From Paraburkholderia aspalathi (GTDB taxonomy: Bacteria; Pseudomonadota; Gammaproteobacteria; Burkholderiales; Burkholderiaceae), in assembly GCF_900116445.1 (NCBI RefSeq), contig NZ_FPBH01000001.1:62001-126000 (forward strand): a DNA stretch of 64,000 nt, read 5' to 3'. Under the pieces are notes generated by a model. It did not search any database. It saw nothing but the letters and a program-made list of their open reading frames with translations, and was not told where the DNA came from. The stretch's first letter is position 1. The number at the start of each line of letters is the position of its first letter. Shown in pieces: positions 16,196 through 25,411 of this stretch. The position numbers and the translations under genes were made by a program.

Positions 16196-17434
16196 ATGGC
16201 AGAGTTTGGCGAAGCGGCTTCATCGAATATTCGCGACGAGAGTAGACATGCGGTCCGTGTGATCGCCGATGACGCGCAGGCCATTGCTGTTGCGCACGAG
16301 CTTGCAGGCCGCCTCGCGCAAGGCGCTGCCGCACGCGATACCGAACGCCGCTTGCCCCACGAGGAGATCGAGTGGTTCTCGCAATCCGGGCTATGGGCCA
16401 TCACGGTACCGAAGGCTTACGGCGGAGCGGCCGTGTCGTTCGTTACGTTGACTGAAGTCATCAAGATCATTGCAGCAGCGGATCCGTCGCTCGGGCAGCT
16501 ACCGCAGAATCACTTCGGTCTGGTCGACGTGATCGCGCTAACCGGCACCGAGGAGCAGAAGAAATATTTCTTTACGCAGGTGCTGGGCGGCAAGCGTTTC
16601 GGCAACGGCTTTTCGGAAAAGGGCACAAAGAACGTGCTCGATCTGAAGACGAGCGTGACGCGGGATGGCGGCGATTACGTCGTACAGGGCACCAAATTCT
16701 ATTCGACCGGCGCGCTATTCGCTGACTTCGTCCCCGTGCTGGGGCTCGATAGCGAACGCAAAGGCTGGCTCGCTTACATTCCGAAGGGCACGCCAGGGCT
16801 GACTGTGATCGACGACTGGTCGGGCTTCGGTCAACGCACTACGGCAAGCGGCACAGTTGTGTTGGAAAGCGTACGCGTGCCGGCCTCGCATGTGTTGCCG
16901 GCACATCGTGTGTCCGATTTTCCAACGCTCAACGGCCCGATTTCGCAGATCATCCAGGCCGCCATCGACGCTGGCATCGCGAAGGCGGCGCTCGACGACA
17001 CGCTGACGTTCGTGCGCTCGCGCTCGCGGCCGTGGATCGACAGCGGGGTCGAGCGTGCGAGTGACGATCCGCTGACCGTGCGGGAGATCGGTCATTTGCA
17101 TATCCAGTTGCACGCCGCCGAGGCCTTGCTCGAACGCGCCGCGCGCGTGATCGACGAGATCGCAGCGAAGCGGGAAACGACCGAGGACGACGTGGCACGC
17201 GCATCGGTTGCGGTGGGCGAAGCGAAAGTGTTGACGACGGAAATCGCCTTGCTGGCAGGCGAAAAACTGTTCGAGCTGGCGGGTACGCAGTCGACACTCG
17301 GCGAACACAATCTCGACAGGCACTGGCGCAACGCGCGTGTGCATACGCTGCATGATCCGGTGCGCTGGAAATATCACCTGGTCGGTAACTACTATCTGAA
17401 CGGCGTCAAGCCGGCACGTCATCCCTGGAATTGA
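16196..17434 (+). CDS. sfnB: SfnB-family sulfur acquisition oxidoreductase
   Basis: A 412-residue flavoprotein with the acyl-CoA dehydrogenase fold. The N-terminal helical domain includes HEEIEWFSQSGLWAITVPKAYGG, the middle beta-domain has GTKFYSTGALFADFVPV and DDWSGFGQRTTASGTV, and the C-terminal helical domain ends HNLDRHWRNARVHTLHDP. Those features match SfnB, linked to dimethylsulfone/methanesulfonate use, and DszC-type FMNH2-dependent monooxygenases, rather than true dehydrogenases; the usual catalytic Glu/acyl-CoA context is absent. GCGGAGA precedes the ATG. It sits between the ABC permease and an LLM monooxygenase. Reduced flavin must come from elsewhere, since no flavin reductase gene is recognisable in the window. 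Confidence 0.88.
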   Translation: MAEFGEAASSNIRDESRHAVRVIADDAQAIAVAHELAGRLAQGAAARDTERRLPHEEIEWFSQSGLWAITVPKAYGGAAVSFVTLTEVIKIIAAADPSLGQLPQNHFGLVDVIALTGTEEQKKYFFTQVLGGKRFGNGFSEKGTKNVLDLKTSVTRDGGDYVVQGTKFYSTGALFADFVPVLGLDSERKGWLAYIPKGTPGLTVIDDWSGFGQRTTASGTVVLESVRVPASHVLPAHRVSDFPTLNGPISQIIQAAIDAGIAKAALDDTLTFVRSRSRPWIDSGVERASDDPLTVREIGHLHIQLHAAEALLERAARVIDEIAAKRETTEDDVARASVAVGEAKVLTTEIALLAGEKLFELAGTQSTLGEHNLDRHWRNARVHTLHDPVRWKYHLVGNYYLNGVKPARHPWN

Positions 17435-17465
17435 CGCCAGGCGCAATCCTTAACCGAACCCGATC

Positions 17466-18848
17466 ATGGCCAGAGAAATCCGCCTCAACGCATTCGACAT
17501 GAACTGCGTTGGGCACCAGTCGCCAGGCTTATGGGCGCATCCACGCGACACGTCGTGGCGTTACAAGCAACTCGATTACTGGACCGACCTCGCGAAACTG
17601 CTCGAGCGCGGCAAGTTCGACGGTCTTTTCATCGCCGACGTGTTGGGTATCTACGATGTCTTCAACGGCAACGGGGAAGCCGCGATTCGCCAGGCCGCGC
17701 AAGTCCCGGTCAACGATCCCGTGCTGCTCGTCTCGGCGATGGCGAACGTGACCGAGCATCTCGGCTTCGGCGTGACCTGCTCGCTTTCGTACGAGCACCC
17801 GTATCCGTTCGCACGGCGCATGTCGACGCTCGACCATCTGACGAACGGCCGGGTTGGCTGGAACATCGTCACGTCGTATCTGGACAGCGCCGCACGTAAT
17901 GTCGGCTTGCCGGCGCAGGCCAATCACGACGAGCGCTATTCGCTTGCCGAGGAATATCTCGAGGTCTGCTACAAACTGTGGGAAGCGTCGTGGGAAGACG
18001 ACGCCGTGGTGCGTGATGCTGTGCGGAAGGTCTTCAGCGAACCATCGAAGGTTCATCCGATCAACCACCGTGGGCAGTATTTCGACGTGCCGGGTATTCA
18101 TCTCTGCGAGCCGTCGCCTCAGCGCACGCCGGTGCTTTACCAGGCGGGTGCGTCGAAGCGCGGGAAGGATTTTGCCGCGCAACACGCCGAGTGCATTTTC
18201 ATCGCTGCCCCGTCGCGCACGATCCTGAAGAATTTCGTCGCCGATATCCGGGCACGCGTGAAGTCATTCGGCCGCGATCCGCACGACGTGCTGATTTTCA
18301 ATCTGCACACAGTGATCACGGGCAAGACATCGGCGGATGCACACGCGAAGCACGCCGACTATCGCCGCTATACGAGCGATGAGGGCGCGCTCGCGCTGAT
18401 GTCAGGGTGGACCGGCATCGATCTGTCGAAGTACGACCTCGACGAGCCGCTGCGCTATATCGAGAGCAATGCGGTGCAATCGGCCGTGGAGGCTTTATCG
18501 AGCGCGGATCCGACACGAGTGTGGACCGTGCGTGAGATTGCGAAGTGGGGCGGCATTGGGGGACTCGGACCGCTTTCGGTGGGAAGTCCGCAGGAGATCG
18601 CCGACGAGTTGCAGTCGTGGGTCGAGGAGACCGACGTCGACGGATTCAACCTTGCGTATGCATTGACCCACGAGAGCTTCGCGGATTTCGTCGATCTGGT
18701 TGTGCCCGAGTTGCAGCGACGAGGCGTCTACAAGACCGATTACACCAACGGCACGCTGCGCGAAAAGTTGCATGGCGGTGGTGCGCGACTGGCCGAACCG
18801 CATCCCGGCGCGGCCTACCGCACGCACACGCCGGCCCATGCCGGCTAG
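17466..18848 (+). CDS. LLM-class FMN-dependent monooxygenase, copy 3 (DmoA/DszA-like)
   Basis: A 460-residue luciferase-like monooxygenase. It differs from the other copies: the N-terminus reads IRLNAFDMNCVGHQSPGLW and the family motif is STLDHLTNGRVGWNIVTSY (120-138), a pattern I associate with DszA and dimethylsulfide monooxygenase DmoA. RTPVLYQAGASKRGKDFAA is the mid-barrel motif, and DGFNLAYALTHESFADFVD the end. It is 31 bases downstream of sfnB and 47 bases upstream of the binding-protein gene, so all three are probably cotranscribed. The C-terminal ~30 residues are Pro/His/Ala-rich and probably flexible. Likely reaction: FMNH2/O2-dependent C-S cleavage of a sulfide or sulfone (inference). 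Confidence 0.88.
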   Translation: MAREIRLNAFDMNCVGHQSPGLWAHPRDTSWRYKQLDYWTDLAKLLERGKFDGLFIADVLGIYDVFNGNGEAAIRQAAQVPVNDPVLLVSAMANVTEHLGFGVTCSLSYEHPYPFARRMSTLDHLTNGRVGWNIVTSYLDSAARNVGLPAQANHDERYSLAEEYLEVCYKLWEASWEDDAVVRDAVRKVFSEPSKVHPINHRGQYFDVPGIHLCEPSPQRTPVLYQAGASKRGKDFAAQHAECIFIAAPSRTILKNFVADIRARVKSFGRDPHDVLIFNLHTVITGKTSADAHAKHADYRRYTSDEGALALMSGWTGIDLSKYDLDEPLRYIESNAVQSAVEALSSADPTRVWTVREIAKWGGIGGLGPLSVGSPQEIADELQSWVEETDVDGFNLAYALTHESFADFVDLVVPELQRRGVYKTDYTNGTLREKLHGGGARLAEPHPGAAYRTHTPAHAG

Positions 18849-18895
18849 CACGCCGCTTACTCATAAAACATCGACTAACAGGTTGGAGATCATTG

Positions 18896-19966
18896 ATGAA
18901 ATCGTTTCTTCGTCGCAAGCTGGATGTGAGCCTTACGTTTCGCACACTCGCCCTGGCGGCGGCCACGATGCTTGCAGGCGCCGCGGCGCACGCAGCACCG
19001 CTCAAAGGTGCGCCCGCACCGTTCGACAAGGGCGGCGTGAAGATCGCGCTCGTCAACTATCTGTCGACGGGTGATTTCTTCCAGGCTTATGAAGCCGGTG
19101 CGCAAAAGCAGGCCAAAGCGCTCGGCATCGATCTACGCATTTACGAAGGCCGTCAGGATGCAGCCGAACAACGTGAACAGATCCAGCAAGCGATCAGCCT
19201 CGGCGTATCGGCGATTATCGTGAATCACGGCTTGCCTGAATCGCTCAAGGACGTCGTGCAACGTGCGCTGGATAAAGGCATCAAAGTCGTCGCGTTCGAT
19301 GTCGATCTGGGCAATCCGAAGGTACCGCAGATCGAGCAGAGCGATCGCGATCTGGCAGCGCTGCTGCTCGATCAGGCGGTGAAAGATAACGGCGATACCT
19401 TTGCCGCCGGCTATGTGTATGTAGCGGGTTTCGCACCGCTCGACCGGCGCGATGCGGTATGGCGTGACTTCAAGGCTGTCCATCCGAAGGTTCAGGAGAA
19501 GGCGCGCTGGGGCACGGTGGACAATCCGATCGCGCAGTCGGTGGCCAACCAGGCTGCTGCCGCCTATCGTGCTCATCCTGAGATTCGTGTGGTGTTCGCG
19601 CCGTACGACGAATTCGCACGCGGCGCGAAGCTCGCTGCGGACGAGGCGAACCTGTCGTCGAAACTGCGCATTTACAGCGCCGATATTTCGACCTCCGACA
19701 TCGAGGCGATTCGCGCGCCGAATAGCGCGTGGGTGGCGACCGCGGCGACGAATCCCGCGGTGGTGGGTGCGGTGTCCGTACGGGCCGCGGCTTTGCTGCT
19801 CGCGGGGCAGACGCCCGAGCACCGGATTGTCGTCAAGCCGACGCTGATCACGCGCGACGATCTGGTGAAGAACAACATCAAGACGATTGCCGAGCTCGGC
19901 GATAAATTCCCGGCATTCCGTTCGAGCGATGCCGCGACGGCAGCGTGGATTCCGGCAGCGGACTGA
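18896..19966 (+). CDS. Periplasmic binding protein, sugar type (RbsB-like)
   Basis: A 356-residue periplasmic binding protein of the Peripla_BP_4 fold. A Sec signal peptide (cluster of Arg/Lys, then LALAAATMLAGAAAHAAP) is cleaved near residue 36. The mature part begins with VKIALVNYLSTGDFFQAYEAGA, the family's first strand and helix, and has VSAIIVNHG and KVVAFDVDLG in the second lobe. GGAG precedes the ATG at 18896. It should feed the RbsA/RbsC-like pair at 13462-16073, although SfnB- and DmoA-like genes lie between. The ligand is not evident; the neighbours point to a sulfur compound. Confidence 0.88.
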   Translation: MKSFLRRKLDVSLTFRTLALAAATMLAGAAAHAAPLKGAPAPFDKGGVKIALVNYLSTGDFFQAYEAGAQKQAKALGIDLRIYEGRQDAAEQREQIQQAISLGVSAIIVNHGLPESLKDVVQRALDKGIKVVAFDVDLGNPKVPQIEQSDRDLAALLLDQAVKDNGDTFAAGYVYVAGFAPLDRRDAVWRDFKAVHPKVQEKARWGTVDNPIAQSVANQAAAAYRAHPEIRVVFAPYDEFARGAKLAADEANLSSKLRIYSADISTSDIEAIRAPNSAWVATAATNPAVVGAVSVRAAALLLAGQTPEHRIVVKPTLITRDDLVKNNIKTIAELGDKFPAFRSSDAATAAWIPAAD

Positions 19967-20007
19967 GTGTCAGAGGCCGCACCGTCAATCATCTCCTTTG
20001 GACTTAA

Positions 20008-21366
20008 ATGAGCAAACGTAGCGGACACCTGCGCCTCGGCGCTTTCCTTTATCCTGCCGGACACCACATTGCGGCGTGGCGACATCCCGAGGCGCAGGCG
20101 GACGCCGGCGTGAACTTTCGCCACTACGTCCGGCTCGCACAAGCGGCCGAGGCCGCGAAATTCGATCTGATCTTTCTCGCCGACGGCGTGGGGACACGCG
20201 GCGACAACGTCGACTTTCTGAGCCGCACGGCGCACAGCTACGTGGCGCAGTTCGAACCGGTCACATTGCTGTCGGCGCTGGCGGCCGTGACTGAGCGTAT
20301 CGGTCTGGTCGGCACAGCCTCGACGAGCTTCAACGAGCCGTATCACATTGCCCGCAAGTTCGCCTCGCTCGATCACATTAGCGGAGGACGTGCGGGTTGG
20401 AATCTGGTCACTTCGTCGAGCGAGCACGAAGCGAAGAACTTCAACCGTGACAAACATTTCGATCACGCCGAGCGTTATGCCCGCGCCGCTGAATTCGCGG
20501 AAGTCACAGCAGGTCTGTGGGACAGCTGGGAGGACGACGCGTTTGTCCGCAACAAAGCTGAAGGGCGTTTCTTCGACCCCGCCAAACGGCACGTGCTGGA
20601 TCACAAGGGACGCTTCTTTCAGGTCAAGGGCCCGCTGAACGTTGCACGTTCTCCGCAGGGGCATCCGATCGTCGTGCAGGCGGGGTCGTCCGAAGCCGGC
20701 CGGGACCTCGCAGCGAAAACGGCCGAGGTGATTTTCACGGCGCAGCAAACGCTGCAGGACGCGGCGGACTTTTACGCTGACGTGAAGGGACGCATGGCGG
20801 TGTACGGCCGTCATCCGGACGATCTGAAGATCATGCCGGGCGTGTTCCCGATCGTGGGCCGCACCGAAACCGAGGCGAAAGAGAAGTTCGAGCAGTTGCA
20901 GTCGCTTGTCGATCCGAAGGTGGGACTTGCGCTCGTATCCGGGTTGACCGGTGGGTTCGATCTCTCGGACTATCCACTCGACGGGCCGATCCCTGAGCTA
21001 CCCGAAACGAATGCGAGCAAGAGCCGTCAGGTGTTGACGATCGAACTGGCTCGCCGCGAGAACCTGACGATCCGACAGCTCTATTTGCGGGTTGCGGGTG
21101 CGCGCGGCCATTGGCAACTCGTCGGCACGCCGGCGCAGATTGTCGATCAACTCGAAGAGCGTTTTGTGAATCACGCCGCCGACGGATTCAACGTGATGCC
21201 GCCGGTACTGCCGGAGGGTCTGACCGATTTCGTCGAACTCGTATTGCCGGAATTACGGCGACGCGGGTTGTTCCGCGAGGACTATGAAGGACGCACGCTG
21301 CGCGAGAACTTGGGATTGCGACGGCCGAAAAGCCGCCATTCTCCTGTACTTCAATCCGGCGCATAA
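20008..21366 (+). CDS. LLM-class FMN-dependent monooxygenase, copy 4
   Basis: A 452-residue NtaA/SnaA/DszA-type monooxygenase with LRLGAFLYPAGHHIAAWRHP at the N-terminus, LDHISGGRAGWNLVTSS at 121-137 and HPIVVQAGSSEAGRDLAAK mid-barrel. It closely resembles copies 1, 5 and 6 by eye, which suggests local duplication and divergence. It starts 41 bases after the binding-protein gene and is followed by the CmcJ-like gene, so it probably belongs to the same long rightward transcription unit. FMNH2-dependent; substrate unknown. Confidence 0.88.
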   Translation: MSKRSGHLRLGAFLYPAGHHIAAWRHPEAQADAGVNFRHYVRLAQAAEAAKFDLIFLADGVGTRGDNVDFLSRTAHSYVAQFEPVTLLSALAAVTERIGLVGTASTSFNEPYHIARKFASLDHISGGRAGWNLVTSSSEHEAKNFNRDKHFDHAERYARAAEFAEVTAGLWDSWEDDAFVRNKAEGRFFDPAKRHVLDHKGRFFQVKGPLNVARSPQGHPIVVQAGSSEAGRDLAAKTAEVIFTAQQTLQDAADFYADVKGRMAVYGRHPDDLKIMPGVFPIVGRTETEAKEKFEQLQSLVDPKVGLALVSGLTGGFDLSDYPLDGPIPELPETNASKSRQVLTIELARRENLTIRQLYLRVAGARGHWQLVGTPAQIVDQLEERFVNHAADGFNVMPPVLPEGLTDFVELVLPELRRRGLFREDYEGRTLRENLGLRRPKSRHSPVLQSGA

Positions 21367-21501
21367 CTTTCCACGATTCGTTATTTCCTCCGGGCGCGGC
21401 CGTCGCCTACGCTGAAACGATAGATGCATGCGTCTGCCGCCGCCGCGCGTTGCGTGCTGCGGCCGTTCAACGAATCGTTTCAACGTGATGAGGATGCGAA
21501 C

Positions 21502-22341
21502 ATGAGCGATATCGTCATCGATGCACCGGTGTCTGCCGCGACGGTCGAGGCAGACTTGAACTACCTCGAGTTCACCGGCGAGAAACCGGTCTCGTACCAA
21601 TACGAACCGCCGCCGGGTGTGCCGAAGCGCAGTGGCGTGTACCGGCCGCATCGGGTGAGTATTTCGAATGCCCGAGTCGCGCCGCCGCCTGGCGCGTTGT
21701 CGCTCGATCGTAACGGCTTCGAGTTGCATCGGCACGCTAGCGCGCTGAACGATTTCTCCGATCCGGCAAAGATCGAATCTGTCTACTATCGCGAAGCGGA
21801 GCAGTTGCTGAAACAGGCCACCGGCGCTCGCCGGGTGGTCGTGTTCGATCACACGCTGCGTGACGGCAATCCTGAGCGCAACGATGGCGTGAGGGAGCCC
21901 GTCAAGTACATCCATAACGACCAGACGTTTGTGTCGGGGCCGCGCCGGGTGCGCGATCATCTGCCGACCGGTGAAGCGGAGCGCTTGCTGCAAGGCCGTG
22001 TGGCAATCGTCAATCTGTGGCGTCCGATCGGAGAAACGGTGCAATCGTCACCGCTCGCGCTATGCGATTCGCGCAGTATCACGCTCAACGATCTGGTGGC
22101 ATCGGACCTGGTTTATCCCGACAAGGTCGGCGAGACGTATGCGTTGGTCTTCAATCCGCGGCACCGTTGGTACTACTTTCCGCAGATGTCGCCCGATGAA
22201 TTCCTGCTGCTGAAGATTTACGACTCGGCGGGCGACGGCATCGCGCGTCTCACGGCCCATACGGCTTTCGACGATCCCACGTCGCCGGCCGATGCGCCGC
22301 CGCGCCGGAGCATCGAATTGCGCACGCTGTTGTTCTTTTGA
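21502..22341 (+). CDS. CmcJ/NvfI-like oxidoreductase
   Basis: A 279-residue protein that I assign to the CmcJ/NvfI hydroxylase-like family from PPPGVPKRSGVYRPHRVSIS, RRVVVFDHTLRDGNP, GRVAIVNLWRPIGETVQSSP and RHRWYYFPQMSPDEFLLLKIYDS. The conserved His/Arg/Trp positions in these blocks are expected to frame a non-haem iron or cosubstrate site (family-based inference). ATG 21502 is preferred to the ATG at 21424: it has GAGGA just ahead and the N-terminus of the longer form is not conserved-looking. It lies between two LLM monooxygenases. A role as a hydroxylase that prepares or finishes an organosulfur substrate is possible but not shown. Confidence 0.72.
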   Translation: MSDIVIDAPVSAATVEADLNYLEFTGEKPVSYQYEPPPGVPKRSGVYRPHRVSISNARVAPPPGALSLDRNGFELHRHASALNDFSDPAKIESVYYREAEQLLKQATGARRVVVFDHTLRDGNPERNDGVREPVKYIHNDQTFVSGPRRVRDHLPTGEAERLLQGRVAIVNLWRPIGETVQSSPLALCDSRSITLNDLVASDLVYPDKVGETYALVFNPRHRWYYFPQMSPDEFLLLKIYDSAGDGIARLTAHTAFDDPTSPADAPPRRSIELRTLLFF

Positions 22342-22592
22342 GCGCCGGCGTTGAGCGCGACGGCATGCTGTGAAATGCGGGGCAGCCGATAGCGGGACGC
22401 GTCTGCTGCAGCATCGCAGAATCTGCAATATCGAAAGCGTGAATTCTTGTTTGTTTGTGACGCAGCGTTTGGTTAGCATGCGGCGTTTGGGTCGTTGCTT
22501 TACTTCTTTGCTCGACGCAGCTTTTGTTTTTCGTCGAAGGAGGTAAGCGTAACGCTTGCCCGGTGTGTTTTCACAGCTCTCACGCCTTCGAC

Positions 22593-23966
22593 ATGTCAAG
22601 CCTCTATGCATCCAACGCCGGCCAGCAGGCCACCGGCGTGACACGACGGTTGGCCGCCGCGATCGCTCAGGCGTCGCCGTCCCGCGACGCCGACGCCATT
22701 GCCGCCGCAAGACGCGGCATTCTCGACTTTCTTGCCGCCGCCTTTGCCGGCGCGAGCGACAGCGGCTATCGAAAACTCCTGTCGGTCAGCGCCGACGATT
22801 CGCGTGGCGAAGCGTCGGTGATCGGCAGCAGCGCCCGTGCATCGGCGCAGCAGGCTGCGTTGCTCAACGGTTACGCGGGGCACGCACTCGATTACGACGA
22901 TGTGCACAGCAGCGTAAGAGGACATCCTGCGACGGTCTTGCTGCCCGCGCTGTTCGCGCTGGCGCAAACACGCGGCAGCAGCGCGCTCGACCTGCTCGAC
23001 GCCTACGTCGTCGGCGTCGAAACGATGGCGCGCCTCGGCCTTGCTCTCGGCAGCCGGCACTACGAGCAGGGCTTTCACAACACCGCGACATTGGGCGCAC
23101 TTGGCGCGGCAGCCGCTGCGTCTTATCTGCTGAAACTCGATGCCGCCGCCATTGAGAACGCGCTGGGTCTTGCCGCCACACAATCCGCCGGCTTACGACT
23201 GCAGTTCGGCAGCGAAGCGAAACCCTTGCATGCCGGGCTTGCCGCCCGCGCCGGTTTATTCGCCGCCGAGCTCGCGGCAGCGGGACTGCAGGGCTCGCCT
23301 GAAGCGCTGGACGGACCGGTCGGCTTTTTCGCCGTGTTCAGCGGCGGCGCAGCGCAACCCGAACGCGTGCTCGACGGCTGGGGCGCACCGTGGCAAATCG
23401 CAGCCCCGGGTTTGTACTTCAAGCCGTGGGCATGCTGCACGGCGACGCACTACGCCGTGCATGCCGCATTGACGTTGCGCGACACACACCGTCTCACGCC
23501 GGACGACATTGCCGAGGTGACGGTGATATTTCCGCCCGGCGGCGACACACCGCTTTCCAGACATTTGCCCTCGACGGGTCTCGAAGCGCGTTTCAGCGTT
23601 GCCTACGCAGTCGCGGCCGCGCTGACGGATGGTTCACCCAGCGTGGCTACATTCGCCGATGTGCCCGTGCGCGACGACCTGATCGCGCTCGCACGGCGCG
23701 TGACAAGCCGCCACGATGAAACCGCCGCGCGCGCGTCGACCGATCCGGCCACGCGTTTCTCGACCGTCGAGATCGCGTTGCGTAACGGGACGGTACTGAG
23801 GCACAAGACCGACCGTCTCTACAGCGCGACGGATCTGGCCGCGAAATTCGCGGATGCCACCGGCCACGACGAACGTCTCGCGTTCATCCCCGCACATATC
23901 GACACGATGCAGAGCACCGCCGACCTCGCGTCCCTTTTCAATGTCTTTGCACAGATCCAAGTATGA
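22593..23966 (+). CDS. MmgE/PrpD-family protein
   Basis: A 457-residue member of the MmgE/PrpD family (2-methylcitrate dehydratase and relatives such as cis-aconitate decarboxylase). The N-terminal all-helical domain has ALLNGYAGHALDYDDVH (~residues 85-105) and GYEQGFHNTATLGALGAA-like text, and the C-terminal alpha/beta domain follows KPWACCTATHYAVHAAL. The start is uncertain. ATG 22593 gives the normal N-terminus, while an AAGGAGG at 22537-22543 lies too far upstream for it and points to a possible non-ATG start (TTG 22524 or GTG 22563 in frame). ATGA overlap with the next monooxygenase shows coupling. The substrate is unlikely to be 2-methylcitrate, as no prp genes are present. Confidence 0.85.
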   Translation: MSSLYASNAGQQATGVTRRLAAAIAQASPSRDADAIAAARRGILDFLAAAFAGASDSGYRKLLSVSADDSRGEASVIGSSARASAQQAALLNGYAGHALDYDDVHSSVRGHPATVLLPALFALAQTRGSSALDLLDAYVVGVETMARLGLALGSRHYEQGFHNTATLGALGAAAAASYLLKLDAAAIENALGLAATQSAGLRLQFGSEAKPLHAGLAARAGLFAAELAAAGLQGSPEALDGPVGFFAVFSGGAAQPERVLDGWGAPWQIAAPGLYFKPWACCTATHYAVHAALTLRDTHRLTPDDIAEVTVIFPPGGDTPLSRHLPSTGLEARFSVAYAVAAALTDGSPSVATFADVPVRDDLIALARRVTSRHDETAARASTDPATRFSTVEIALRNGTVLRHKTDRLYSATDLAAKFADATGHDERLAFIPAHIDTMQSTADLASLFNVFAQIQV

Positions 23967-25291
23967 GCACGAATAACAGCAGTACCCGCAGGCAGATGCG
24001 TCTCGGGCTCTTCATTCAGGGCGCGGGACACCACGTCGCCGGCTGGCGGCATCCTGACGCGCAGGCGGGCAGCGAGAATCTGGCGCTGATGCAACGCATC
24101 ACGCAGACCGCCGAGCGCGCGAAGTTCGACATGGTCTTTCTCGCCGACGGCCTCACCAGCGGCCCCGATGCGCATCCGTCGATGGCGATGCGGCTCGAGC
24201 CGCTATGCCTGCTTTCGGCACTCGCCATGGGCACGCGCCACATCGGTCTCGCCGCTACCGCGTCGACCACCTATAGCGAGCCGTATCACGTCGCACGCGC
24301 GTTTGCGTCGCTGGATCATCTGAGCAGCGGACGCGCGGCCTGGAACGTCGTGACGACTTCGTACGATCGCACGGCCGCGAACTTCACACGTGGCAATCAT
24401 CCGGATCACGCGCTGCGCTATGAAATGGCGGGTGAATTCGTCGACGTCGTCAAGGGGCTGTGGGACAGCTGGGATGACGACGCGGTGCTCAAGGACAAGG
24501 CGAGTGGCGTCTACTTCGATCCCGCCAAGGTGCATACGCTGGATCACAAGGGGCAGTTCTTCGCCGTCAAAGGCCCGTTGAATGCGTCGCGGCCGCCACA
24601 GGGACATCCTGTGGTGATTCAGGCTGGCTCGTCCGGGCCGGGACAGGATCTAGCCGCGCGCACGGCGGAAGTGGTGTTTACCGCGCAGCAGACTATCGAA
24701 GAAGCGCAGGTCTTCTATCGCGATCTGAAAGGCCGCTTGCCGAAATTCGGCCGTGAGGGTCAGCAGTTGCACGTGATGCCGGGCGTGTTTCCTGTCATCG
24801 GCAGGACGGAGCAGGAAGCGAAAGACAAATACGCGCAGTTGCAGGAATGGACCGATACATCGGGTGCGTTGTCACTGTTGTCCGACCGGTTGGGGCATGA
24901 CGTGTCGAAGTATCCGCTCGATGGTCCTTTGCCGGAGTTGCCCGAATCCGATCAGTTGAAGAGTCGCGCCAAACTGCTGACCGATCTCGCACGCCGCGAG
25001 AATCTGACTTTGCGCGAGCTGTACTACCTGGTGGCCGGCGCGCGTGGACACCGCATCGTATGGGGCACGCCTGTGCAAGTGGCGGATGCGCTCGAAGAGT
25101 GGTTCACGGGCGAAGCGGCCGACGGTTTCAATATCATGCCGCCGTATTTCCCGGGCGGTCTCGACGATTTTGTCGAACTCGTCGTGCCGGAATTGCAGCG
25201 GCGTGGGTTATTCCGCACCGAATATAGCGGCACTACTCTGCGTGATCACCTCGGTTTGCAGCGGCCTGTGAGCCGCTATGCGGGGCAGTGA
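23963..25291 (+). CDS. LLM-class FMN-dependent monooxygenase, copy 5
   Basis: A 442-residue NtaA/SnaA/DszA-type enzyme: MRLGLFIQGAGHHVAGWRHP near the start, SLDHLSSGRAAWNVVTTS at 116-133 with Ala in place of the usual Gly before Trp, and GHPVVIQAGSSGPGQDLAA in the middle. Its ATG overlaps the PrpD-like stop by four bases. It ends the long rightward unit and is followed within 30 bases by a clear intrinsic terminator. Substrate unknown; coupling to a PrpD-like protein suggests the two act in one pathway (inference). Confidence 0.88.
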   Translation: MSTNNSSTRRQMRLGLFIQGAGHHVAGWRHPDAQAGSENLALMQRITQTAERAKFDMVFLADGLTSGPDAHPSMAMRLEPLCLLSALAMGTRHIGLAATASTTYSEPYHVARAFASLDHLSSGRAAWNVVTTSYDRTAANFTRGNHPDHALRYEMAGEFVDVVKGLWDSWDDDAVLKDKASGVYFDPAKVHTLDHKGQFFAVKGPLNASRPPQGHPVVIQAGSSGPGQDLAARTAEVVFTAQQTIEEAQVFYRDLKGRLPKFGREGQQLHVMPGVFPVIGRTEQEAKDKYAQLQEWTDTSGALSLLSDRLGHDVSKYPLDGPLPELPESDQLKSRAKLLTDLARRENLTLRELYYLVAGARGHRIVWGTPVQVADALEEWFTGEAADGFNIMPPYFPGGLDDFVELVVPELQRRGLFRTEYSGTTLRDHLGLQRPVSRYAGQ

Positions 25292-25318
25292 GAGACAAGA
25301 AGTAAAAGGCGGAAAGTA

Positions 25319-25356
25319 AAAAGCGGCGTCTGCTCAGCAGACGTCGCTTTTTTTTT
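25319..25356 (+). terminator. Intrinsic terminator
   Basis: A stem of AAAAGCG(G)CGTCTGCT paired with AGCAGACG(T)CGCTTTT and a following run of nine Ts closes the rightward unit that ends with monooxygenase copy 5. The leading A-tract lets it serve the convergent leftward ABC operon as well. Confidence 0.88.
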
Positions 25357-25411
25357 CAAACTTGCATCCCGACCAGCGCCGTACTCGCAGGTCCAGATCG
25401 TTCGAGATCGT

